Source of the DNA: Parachlamydia sp.
GTDB lineage: Bacteria; Chlamydiota; Chlamydiia; Chlamydiales; Parachlamydiaceae
Assembly (NCBI GenBank): GCA_021298935.1
Contig: JAJTHR010000222.1
Span: forward strand, 1-12,147
Length of the DNA stretch: 12,147 nucleotides
Direction of reading: 5' to 3'
Position numbers and translations under genes: made by a program. Each line of letters opens with the position of its first letter. Position 1 is the first letter of the stretch. Shown piece by piece: positions 6,086 through 12,147 of the stretch. A model generated the notes under the pieces. The model saw only the letters and a program-made list of their open reading frames with translations. It made no database searches and had not been told where the DNA came from.

Positions 6086-7410
6086 TGCAAACCTCTTTTT
6101 ACATACTGCTGAAACACATCACCGCGATGTGCATAATCTTTGAACATATCATAGCTGGCGCAACCAGGCGATAGCAGAACGGCCTCTCCTTTTAACGCCA
6201 GCCGGGCTGCCCCGCTGACAGCTTCTTCCAATGTGGCAAATGAAGTGACAGGGATTGCATGCGCGAGCTGGCTCTCTATCTTACCAGCAGCCTGGCCAAT
6301 TGCACAAATACATTTTACTTTATTCTTAAATGGCTCAATCCAAGTAGTATAGGAGGAGCCTTTATCAACACCGCCGGCAATTAAAATAAGTTTTCCCTCG
6401 ATCGATTCCACAGCCCGTAACACAGCGTCAATATTCGTACCCTTGCTATCGTCGTAATAACGGACTCCCTCTTTTTCCAGAACAAACTCGATGCGATGTG
6501 AAGGCATTTTAAAGGAAGCATAGCTTGCCGCAAATTGAGCATAAGTCACCCCCTGGCTTTGACAAAGGGCAAAGGCAGCTAAAAAATTTTCCAGCGCATG
6601 GCTTTTTTTACCTTGCAGGCCTGGGGGAAGCACAAACGAGCGTCCCTCAAAATAGAGATGATGGAGGTCTGTATAAAGCGCGCAGCCAGAGTGGTATCCA
6701 TACCTATTGCTGGAAGGCACAGAAGCCGTATAATTACCATAAGACTTTTCTTCGATCCATAGCTTGCGGCTTGGCTTCATGCAAGAGGCGATGCGCAGCT
6801 TTGCCTGGGCATAGTCGTCCATGCTCTTATAACGGTCCAGATGGTCAGGAGTGATATTTAGAAGGACTCCCTGATCTAGAAAAGCTCCCTCAAGTTGTTC
6901 CAGCTGATAGGAGCTCAACTCCAACACAAAGATGTCATCCGGTTGCGCACTCAAAAGCTCTTGGCTGAATGGCACGCCTACATTACCAAGCGCTTTTGCC
7001 GGCAATCCGGCAGCATTTAGGGCATGAGTGACAAGCAACGTGACCGTTGTCTTTCCATTCGTTCCTGTGATGCCTAAAATTTTTTGCCAGGCATAACGGC
7101 AGCCAAGCATGATTTCACCCACCACCTCGACCCCTTCTTGCATAGCCTGTCTCACTAAGGGATGCTCAGAATTAATGCCAGGCGAAAGGACGGCCAAATT
7201 AAAATTGCGCAGTGGAGGGCAATCGGATTCGTCTACGAGGCAAAAATTTTTTAGGGAAACGATGTCTGGGTGGGTGGACAGCTGGAGGGCATTTTTATCC
7301 ACGCCGCACACATTTGCCCCTTTGGCAGTTAAAAAACGAGCGGCAGAGCGGCCGCTTATTCCCATGCCAAGGATGAGCGCTTTTTTATTTTCATAGAGGC
7401 CGCATTCCAT
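6082..7410 (-). CDS. murD: UDP-N-acetylmuramoyl-L-alanine--D-glutamate ligase MurD
   Basis: A 442-aa cytoplasmic Mur ligase that adds D-Glu to UDP-MurNAc-L-Ala. It has an N-terminal Rossmann-like domain beginning ALILGMGISGRSAA (11-24) and the P-loop GITGTNGKTT (113-122). The central motifs are ELSSYQLE (164-171) and ITPDHLDRY (186-194), followed by HRIE (305-308), YDDSKGTN (319-326), AGGVDKG (345-351) and the C-terminal LLSPGCASYDMFKDYAHRGD (412-431). These features distinguish MurD from MurC, MurE and MurF. Length is typical. The ATG lies 6 nt after the mraY TAG, the largest gap within the operon. TAGG upstream, overlapping the mraY stop, is a weak Shine-Dalgarno. Confidence 0.97.
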   Translation of the reverse strand: MECGLYENKKALILGMGISGRSAARFLTAKGANVCGVDKNALQLSTHPDIVSLKNFCLVDESDCPPLRNFNLAVLSPGINSEHPLVRQAMQEGVEVVGEIMLGCRYAWQKILGITGTNGKTTVTLLVTHALNAAGLPAKALGNVGVPFSQELLSAQPDDIFVLELSSYQLEQLEGAFLDQGVLLNITPDHLDRYKSMDDYAQAKLRIASCMKPSRKLWIEEKSYGNYTASVPSSNRYGYHSGCALYTDLHHLYFEGRSFVLPPGLQGKKSHALENFLAAFALCQSQGVTYAQFAASYASFKMPSHRIEFVLEKEGVRYYDDSKGTNIDAVLRAVESIEGKLILIAGGVDKGSSYTTWIEPFKNKVKCICAIGQAAGKIESQLAHAIPVTSFATLEEAVSGAARLALKGEAVLLSPGCASYDMFKDYAHRGDVFQQYVKRGLQ

Positions 7411-7416
7411 TCAAAC

Positions 7417-8619
7417 CTACTGAAATTTAATTGATGCAATGCCAATAATTGCAAGTAGGAGGCTTATGATCCAAAAGCGTATCACCACTTTTGTTTCAGG
7501 CCATCCTTTATACTCGAAATGATGATGAAGGGGCGCGCAAAGGAAAATCCGTTTACGATCGCGCAAGCGGTAGCTTGCCACCTGCAGGATAACTGACAGG
7601 GCTTCTGCAACAAAAACCCCTCCTACAATGCCTAAAAGAAATTCCCGCCTTAATAGTACAGCGGAGACGCCAATTATCCCACCCAGGGCCAGTGACCCTG
7701 TATCGCCCATGAACACTTGCGCTGGATAGCCGTTGTACCACAAAAAACCCAAACAGGCGCCCATTAAGGCCGCCAGATAAATGGCGATCTCCCCGCTTCC
7801 CTCAATGTATAAAATGTTGAGATAGCGTGCAAACTCGGTATGATTCGATATAAAAGCAATCAATCCAAGGGCCCCCGCCACCATCACTAAGCAACCCGCC
7901 AATAATCCATCCAGGCCGTCGGTCAGATTAGCCCCATTTGAACAGCCGGTTATGACAAAAAACATAAAAAAGGCCATGCCTATCAACGAAAGGCCGCTAA
8001 AGATCATCACCGGCTCTTTAAAAAAAGGCATGTACAAGCGGGCGGCAAATTCCTGCAGGCTTAAAAGATGAAAAAGATGGTCCTCTCCCGCCGTTTTAAT
8101 GACAGGAGGCTGAAACCAGGTATAATGCTGTAAAAAATCCTGTAAGGGGGTGTAAAGAAAGTAGGCTGCGATAAAGCTGGAGAGCATTAATTGAAAAAAC
8201 AGTTTTTTCTTGGCAGACATCCCCTTCGAGTTCTTATACTTTAATTTTAAATAGTCATCCCTTCCGCCAATCATCCCTAAGAATAGAGTCGTAATGGCCA
8301 AAATCAAAGTGAAAATATGAGACCAGTCCATCCATAGTAAAAGGGAAACGAGCATGGAAAAGAGGATTAAAGCTCCTCCCATGGTAGGTGTATTCTGCTT
8401 TTTTTCATGCAGCTGCCCAAGCAAGGGGCATTCCTCTTTGCGTATAGGCTGACCGATTTTAAGCTCATACAGTTTGCGAATAAAAAAGGGGCCCAAAAAG
8501 ATGGTCAGCAAAAGGGAGGTCAGGGAGGCAAGCATCATGCGTGTTGAATAATAGGAAAAAACAGCCGGAACTTTAATTCCCCACACAGCATTTAAATAAG
8601 AGATGATAAGTAAAATCAC
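7417..8619 (-). CDS. mraY: MraY, phospho-MurNAc-pentapeptide transferase (lipid I synthase)
   Basis: A 400-aa integral membrane enzyme that moves phospho-MurNAc-pentapeptide from UDP to undecaprenyl phosphate. Numbering from GTG at 8619: TPTMGG (77-82), catalytic pair Asp121-Asp122 (GGRDDY), NLTDGLDGL with Asp234 and Asp237, FMGDTGSLALGG with Asp306, and LHHHFE (364-369) with the conserved histidine triad. A frame open to an earlier GTG at 8640 adds seven residues. I prefer 8619 because it makes a GTGA overlap with the murF stop and gives an N-terminus comparable in length to E. coli MraY. Both starts have tight Shine-Dalgarno spacing. The protein is about 40 residues longer than E. coli MraY, mostly in a loop at about 158-203. 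Confidence 0.95.
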   Translation of the reverse strand: MILLIISYLNAVWGIKVPAVFSYYSTRMMLASLTSLLLTIFLGPFFIRKLYELKIGQPIRKEECPLLGQLHEKKQNTPTMGGALILFSMLVSLLLWMDWSHIFTLILAITTLFLGMIGGRDDYLKLKYKNSKGMSAKKKLFFQLMLSSFIAAYFLYTPLQDFLQHYTWFQPPVIKTAGEDHLFHLLSLQEFAARLYMPFFKEPVMIFSGLSLIGMAFFMFFVITGCSNGANLTDGLDGLLAGCLVMVAGALGLIAFISNHTEFARYLNILYIEGSGEIAIYLAALMGACLGFLWYNGYPAQVFMGDTGSLALGGIIGVSAVLLRREFLLGIVGGVFVAEALSVILQVASYRLRDRKRIFLCAPLHHHFEYKGWPETKVVIRFWIISLLLAIIGIASIKFQ

Positions 8620-9956
8620 AGCCCTTCCAGAACTTTCCACATTTCCTTTGAATAGGACCCTTTCAACAAGACAACATCATCTGCTTTTAAGCGATTTCTT
8701 AAAAAAGAAATCAAGGAAGGGTGATCAGAAAAAATCTCTGCCTCGCGGCCGTTGCTTTTCCAGTCGGCCACAACTGGCTCCCATTCCTCACCTAAGCAAT
8801 AAAGCCGCTCGACATGTTCGAGCGCCTGCTCTCCCACACGCGCATGGCACTCTTTAGAAAATTGCCCCAGCTCCAGCATGCTTCCAAAAACTGCGATCCT
8901 GCTTCCACCGTTGTGGGGAAGAGGAAGGGTTTGAAGCGCCGCCTGCATGGAAATTTCAGAAGCATTGTAGGAGTCATTGAGAAAAAGAACGCCCCCTTTT
9001 TTTTTAAATTGCAGTCTTTTTTCGTCCAAAGCAAGCAAAGGAATTCTCGCTCCAATCTCATCCCACGCCAAATTGAAATACCTTCCCACAAGGGCGGCTG
9101 CTAAAAAATTTTGAAGCGTGTGCCTGCCTGGAAGGGTAAAGGCATCAAATGGGAAATGGATGCTTTCCCGATTGCATTCCCCCCTCTTTCCTCTCATATC
9201 CAGCCAACAATCGGCGTCCTGGCGATCGAGGGCAAAGGAAGCTTTCGTGCACACACCTTTTTTGACCACTTGATCAAAGTAAGGAATACCGCGATAAACT
9301 ATCCCAAGTTGTGTCCGGGAATGGGCAAGAATTTCACTTTTTGCGGCCGCAATGGCTTCCAGCGAATCAAAGTTGCATGCATGGACTAATGCGACATGTG
9401 TCAATACGGCGACTTCCGGAGGGGCGATTTCAATTAAACGGGCAATCTGCCCGGCTTCAGTCATCCCCATCTCCAGAATAACAATGTCTTCATCCCCAGA
9501 TGTATGATTAAGCAGAGTGAGGGGAAGGCCTATTTGCGAATTATAGTTTCCGGGCGAGGCTGCTACCTTAAATGTCCCGCTAAGGAGTGTATGAATAAAA
9601 TTTTTTGTCGTCGTTTTGCCAACCGACCCTGTCACGGCAACCACGCGGCTCTTTGAATCCTTTAATTGACTGTGTGCAAAGTCTTGTAAAGCCTCCAAGG
9701 GGTCATTTACCCGTATTAGTGCAAGGCCGAAATCCGGCCCGTCATAATTCGCTTTTACAAGTGCAGCCGCGGCCCCCTGCTGTTTCGCTTCCCCTAAAAA
9801 AGCATGCCCGTCAACCCTCTCTCCTTTTAAAGCCACATAACAGTTTCCAACCATCAGTTTTCTCGTATCGACGCTAAAGCCATGGATTAAAGATTCGTTT
9901 GAGGGAAGGGGCTGTTGAAAAAACCGGGCAATTTTTTTAATTGAAAAGGGCTGCAT
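8616..9956 (-). CDS. murF: UDP-MurNAc-tripeptide--D-alanyl-D-alanine ligase MurF
   Basis: A 446-aa cytoplasmic Mur ligase that adds D-Ala-D-Ala to complete UDP-MurNAc-pentapeptide. The N-terminal MurE/MurF-type domain includes FSVDTRKL (27-34) and GNCYVALKGERVDGHAF (37-53). The P-loop is VTGSVGKTTTK (108-118), followed by GNYNSQIGLP (136-145), LEMGM (161-165), PGRHTLQNFLAA (276-287), NDSYNASEISM (327-337), FGSMLELG (357-364) and LLKGSYSKEMWK (430-441). The NDSYNA motif is the MurF signature. It is the first gene of the operon; AGG lies 8 nt before the ATG. A run of nine A and five G in the coding strand (8992-9005) encodes KKKGG at 318-322. Confidence 0.96.
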   Translation of the reverse strand: MQPFSIKKIARFFQQPLPSNESLIHGFSVDTRKLMVGNCYVALKGERVDGHAFLGEAKQQGAAAALVKANYDGPDFGLALIRVNDPLEALQDFAHSQLKDSKSRVVAVTGSVGKTTTKNFIHTLLSGTFKVAASPGNYNSQIGLPLTLLNHTSGDEDIVILEMGMTEAGQIARLIEIAPPEVAVLTHVALVHACNFDSLEAIAAAKSEILAHSRTQLGIVYRGIPYFDQVVKKGVCTKASFALDRQDADCWLDMRGKRGECNRESIHFPFDAFTLPGRHTLQNFLAAALVGRYFNLAWDEIGARIPLLALDEKRLQFKKKGGVLFLNDSYNASEISMQAALQTLPLPHNGGSRIAVFGSMLELGQFSKECHARVGEQALEHVERLYCLGEEWEPVVADWKSNGREAEIFSDHPSLISFLRNRLKADDVVLLKGSYSKEMWKVLEGL

Positions 9957-10001
9957 GCATCTTACCTGTCGCTTGATCGTGAACAGCTTAAAACCTTAGC
10001 T

Positions 10002-10031
10002 ATTTTTTTTGAACAAGAGATTGCATTTCAA
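10002..10031 (-). promoter_or_regulatory. Possible promoter of the murF operon
   Basis: On the minus strand TTGAAA (10031-10026) resembles a -35 box (5 of 6) and AAAAAT (10007-10002) a poor -10 box (4 of 6), separated by 18 nt. It would give a leader of about 40 nt before murF. The -10 falls in an A-rich run, so the match may be chance; no better candidate is seen in the 139-bp divergent gap. Confidence 0.22.
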
Positions 10032-10037
10032 CTCAAC

Positions 10038-10064
10038 TTGTGCAATAGTCCGTTTTAATATAAT
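10038..10064 (+). promoter_or_regulatory. Probable promoter of the desaturase gene
   Basis: A perfect TATAAT lies at 10059-10064, with TTGTGC (10038-10043) as a weak -35 at 15-nt spacing. Transcription would start near 10071, about 25 nt before the ATG at 10096. It sits next to, but does not overlap, the possible murF promoter, so the two divergent units share this short region. Confidence 0.4.
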
Positions 10065-10095
10065 ATAGAGGCAATTAAAAGAATAAGGTAACAAA

Positions 10096-11226
10096 ATGAG
10101 TAACAAAGAATTTAACTGGGGCCCAGGTCTATTTCTTATTATTTATCAAATTGTTTTAGCTTTAACAATTCCCATCTATTTTTATTATGCAGTTCCTTCC
10201 TTAGGGATGATTTTAACCTCTGTGATTCTTCTGTATCTGACGGGCTTAAGCATTACCGCTGGCTACCACAGGCTTTATTCCCACAAGGCTTACAAGGTAC
10301 ACCCTGCAATCGAAGCCGTTATTTTGTTTTTTGCCTCCATGGCCGGGCAAGGCAGCGCCCTGCGCTGGTCGTTTGATCACCGTTTGCACCATGCCCATGT
10401 CGATACCGATCTGGATCCTTATTCGATTAAAAAAGGCTTTTGGTATGCCCATTTTTTCTGGCTGCTTGATAAGCCAAGGCCCATTGAAAAAAAAATTGTA
10501 CCGGATCTTTTAAGGAACCCCCTAATCGTTTTTCAGGACCGCTATGACGTCTTACTAATGGTCCTCACCAATGCGCTTGCCTTCGTCTTTGTCGGCTGGC
10601 TGCTCGATGATTATTTAGGCGCTTTTTTTATTTCCCTTTGGCTTAGGCTGTTTGCTTTGCATCATTTTACCTGGTTTATCAATTCGCTAGCCCATACCTG
10701 GGGCGACCGTCCTTTTTGCCAGGAGCAGTCCGCAGTCAATAATTACTTTATCTCCTTGTTGACATTTGGTGAAGGATATCACAATTACCACCACACATTT
10801 GCTAATGACTATCGCAATGGCATCCGCTGGTACCATTTTGACCCGACAAAATGGCTGATCTGGTCGCTGAATAAAATGGGTTTGGCAAGCGGGCTTAAAA
10901 GAATGGATCCATTCACCATTCGTAAAAAAATGGTATTGGAGAGAAAGGAATTGCTCATGGAGCGCCTTTGCAACATATGGTATGTCAAAAAAGATGACGT
11001 GGAAAAAAATGTCTGCGACATTTCGGACCGTCTGCTCGCCAAAATTGCGGAACTTAACCAATTGCGTGAAGAATACATACAAACGCGCAAAGCTAAGCAG
11101 AAAATCAGGGTTAAGCAGCTGCGGCAAGAATTTCGCGCATTGAAAAAAAGCATTAGGCAAGATTGGCGCTTATGGTGCCGTGTCTCGCGCATGATTCTTA
11201 AGCTAAAACCTTTGGAATTTGCATAA
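10096..11226 (+). CDS. Acyl-CoA delta-9-type fatty acid desaturase
   Basis: A 376-aa membrane di-iron desaturase of the stearoyl-CoA desaturase family. Hydrophobic segments lie at about 11-31, 37-57, 71-88 and 152-188. The metal ligands of SCD1 all have counterparts: HRLYSH (His58, His63), HRLHH (His95, His98, His99), NSLAH (Asn196, His200) and HNYHH (His229, His232, His233). It is therefore predicted to be active, oxygen-dependent, and to need an electron donor, because no cytochrome b5 or ferredoxin domain is fused. The acyl substrate (CoA, ACP or lipid) cannot be told from sequence. Residues from about 270 form a charged, Lys/Arg/Glu-rich tail with coiled-coil character. AAGG lies 7 nt before the ATG. 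It is divergent from murF and forms a separate unit. Confidence 0.92.
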   Translation: MSNKEFNWGPGLFLIIYQIVLALTIPIYFYYAVPSLGMILTSVILLYLTGLSITAGYHRLYSHKAYKVHPAIEAVILFFASMAGQGSALRWSFDHRLHHAHVDTDLDPYSIKKGFWYAHFFWLLDKPRPIEKKIVPDLLRNPLIVFQDRYDVLLMVLTNALAFVFVGWLLDDYLGAFFISLWLRLFALHHFTWFINSLAHTWGDRPFCQEQSAVNNYFISLLTFGEGYHNYHHTFANDYRNGIRWYHFDPTKWLIWSLNKMGLASGLKRMDPFTIRKKMVLERKELLMERLCNIWYVKKDDVEKNVCDISDRLLAKIAELNQLREEYIQTRKAKQKIRVKQLRQEFRALKKSIRQDWRLWCRVSRMILKLKPLEFA

Positions 11227-11231
11227 TTATT

Positions 11232-11267
11232 GTTGACTTGATAAAACGATATTCTGTATAAGTCAAC
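11232..11267. repeat. 8-bp inverted repeat spanning the tRNA promoter
   Basis: GTTGACTT (11232-11239) and AAGTCAAC (11260-11267) are perfect inverted copies 20 nt apart. One arm covers the -35 box and the other overlaps the end of the -10 box. No T-tract follows, so it does not look like a terminator for the desaturase gene. It could be an operator or a coincidence of promoter sequence. Confidence 0.4.
11233..11262 (+). promoter_or_regulatory. Sigma70-type promoter for tRNA-Cys and rsmI
   Basis: TTGACT (11233-11238) and TATAAG (11257-11262) each match the consensus at 5 of 6 positions and are 18 nt apart, starting transcription a few bases before the tRNA at 11279. It is the best promoter in the window, as expected for a tRNA gene. 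Confidence 0.68.
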
Positions 11268-11278
11268 CTTTCACTTAA

Positions 11279-11350
11279 GGTGGCATAGCCAAGTGGTAAG
11301 GCAGAAGCCTGCAAAGCTTCCATCCCCCAGTTCGAATCTGGGTGCCACCT
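11279..11350 (+). tRNA. tRNA-Cys (anticodon GCA)
   Basis: The cloverleaf is complete. The 7-bp acceptor stem pairs GGTGGCA (11279-11285) with TGCCACC (11343-11349). The D-arm has GCC/GGC, the anticodon stem is GAAGC/GCTTC with loop CTGCAAA, and the T-arm is CCCAG/CTGGG with TTCGAAT. The anticodon GCA at 11311-11313 reads Cys codons. The discriminator base at 11350 is T, as required by cysteinyl-tRNA synthetase. The CCA end is not encoded and must be added after transcription. rsmI begins 19 nt downstream. Confidence 0.97.
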
Positions 11351-11369
11351 TATTTTTCTACGAGCTCCC

Positions 11370-12147
11370 ATGTTATATCTCGTTGCAACACCCATCGGCA
11401 ACCTTTCCGACATTACTTTTCGCGCCGTCGAAACATTAAAAATCTGCGACTACATTTTATGCGAAGATACGCGGCACAGCCTCCGCCTCCTTCAACACTA
11501 TGACATAAAAAAGCCTCTGAAAAGTTACCACAAATTCAATGAATCGTCGCTTGCCGAGACTATTTTACAAGATATACGAAACGGAAAAACCATTTGCCTA
11601 ATTTCTGATGCCGGAACGCCCGGAATTGCCGATCCGGGAGCCCAGTTGGTGAAGTTATGCCGGGAAAACGATCTACCTGTCACCTCGCTGCCGGGCCCCT
11701 GCGCCGCTTTGCAAGCTCTCACTTGCTCCGGCTTGCCAACAGAAACCTTTCAATTCATCGGATTTCTACCACGCAAAGTTGGCGCGCTGAAAAGCATTCT
11801 GTTAGGTATTCAAAATTATCCTGGAACAACCATTTGCTATGAATCGCCCCACCGTTTGATCGATACTCTGAAACTGATCAACGAGCTGCAGCCCGTTATG
11901 CAATTCATCACGGCACGGGAACTGACAAAAAAATTTGAAGAAGTGAAGCAGGGAACGGCGAGCGATCATCTTGACAGGTGGAATGAGGGGCATCCTAAGG
12001 GGGAGTTTGTTCTGCTGTTTCCCCCCAATGCAAATCCGTCAATCGACTGGTCACAAATGAGCCCTGAGGATCATGTGCTATGGGCTCAAGAAAATTATTC
12101 GATCACTAAAAAAGAGGCGCTCAAGCTCGTCGCCGAGCTAAGGGGCC
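11370..12147 (+). CDS. rsmI: RsmI, 16S rRNA 2'-O-ribose methyltransferase (3' end missing)
   Basis: An open frame of 259 codons runs off the right edge. The protein starts MLYLVATPIGNLSDITFRAV, then CEDTRHS (31-37), SDAGTPGIADPG (79-90) and LPGPCAAL (107-114), all signatures of RsmI in the tetrapyrrole-methylase fold. YESPHR and TARELTKKFEE follow. The last visible residues (ITKKEALKLVAEL) match the short C-terminal helical domain, so little is probably missing. RsmI uses S-adenosylmethionine to 2'-O-methylate C1402 (E. coli numbering) in the decoding centre of 16S rRNA. It lies 19 nt after tRNA-Cys with no promoter between, so it is probably co-transcribed with the tRNA. The Shine-Dalgarno (GAG) is weak. 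Confidence 0.95.
   Translation, partial: MLYLVATPIGNLSDITFRAVETLKICDYILCEDTRHSLRLLQHYDIKKPLKSYHKFNESSLAETILQDIRNGKTICLISDAGTPGIADPGAQLVKLCRENDLPVTSLPGPCAALQALTCSGLPTETFQFIGFLPRKVGALKSILLGIQNYPGTTICYESPHRLIDTLKLINELQPVMQFITARELTKKFEEVKQGTASDHLDRWNEGHPKGEFVLLFPPNANPSIDWSQMSPEDHVLWAQENYSITKKEALKLVAELRG

Noticed and set aside
8603..9877. Several plus-strand open frames opposite murF
   Set aside because: They overlap a conserved gene on the other strand and show no domain features; likely chance frames.
10687..11192. Long minus-strand open frames opposite the desaturase
   Set aside because: They lie antisense to a gene with complete catalytic motifs, lack recognisable motifs and good ribosome sites, and are best explained as shadows.
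11224..11270. Terminator for the desaturase gene
   Set aside because: The only inverted repeat has a 20-nt loop and no T-tract, and it coincides with the tRNA promoter.
1..12147. CRISPR array, insertion sequence, prophage or defence system
   Set aside because: No repeated spacer units, transposase, integrase or defence-type domains are seen; the window is mostly conserved cell-wall, lipid and RNA genes.

Overview
The window most likely comes from a member of the Chlamydiota outside the classical Chlamydiaceae (an environmental, amoeba-associated type lineage is my inference). The main argument is gene order. On the minus strand it reads murF, mraY, murD, a LysM protein, ftsW, murG, murC, ftsQ. 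As I recall it, this is the chlamydial division/cell-wall cluster layout, including the LysM gene between murD and ftsW and the absence of ftsA/ftsZ after ftsQ. Three things differ from the Chlamydiaceae pattern: MurC is a stand-alone protein with no fused Ddl domain, a DUF2608/HAD-like gene is attached to the end of the operon, and an acyl-CoA desaturase gene lies next door.

Layout. Positions 1-249 hold no complete gene. They contain a possible start of a minus-strand gene at the very edge (25 down to 1), a nested 59-nt inverted repeat just in front of it that would pair with its Shine-Dalgarno sequence, and a plus-strand extended -10 box followed by a plus-strand terminator-like hairpin. 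Positions 250-9956 are one uninterrupted minus-strand operon of nine genes. Nearly all junctions are 4-nt ATGA/GTGA overlaps, direct abutments or gaps of a few bases, so transcription and translation are probably coupled throughout. Positions 9957-10095 are a short divergent promoter region. A plus-strand desaturase gene follows (10096-11226), then a good sigma70-type promoter, tRNA-Cys(GCA) at 11279-11350, and 19 nt later rsmI, which runs off the right edge.

How the genes work together. MurC, MurD and MurF are cytoplasmic ligases that build the UDP-MurNAc-pentapeptide. MraY loads it on the lipid carrier (lipid I), MurG adds GlcNAc (lipid II), and FtsW polymerises lipid II at the division site. 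FtsQ is a divisome scaffold and the LysM protein probably binds glycan at the septum. In chlamydiae, which lack FtsZ, this machinery makes the transient septal peptidoglycan used for division. The exported HAD-like protein at the operon tail has no known role but is translationally coupled to ftsQ. The desaturase probably makes unsaturated fatty acids for the membrane. RsmI methylates 16S rRNA.

The operon core is conventional. The most unusual signals are the thermometer-like RNA fold at 27-85, the free-standing MurC, the coupled HAD-like gene, and substitutions in conserved motifs of FtsW, MraY, MurG and the HAD-like protein.
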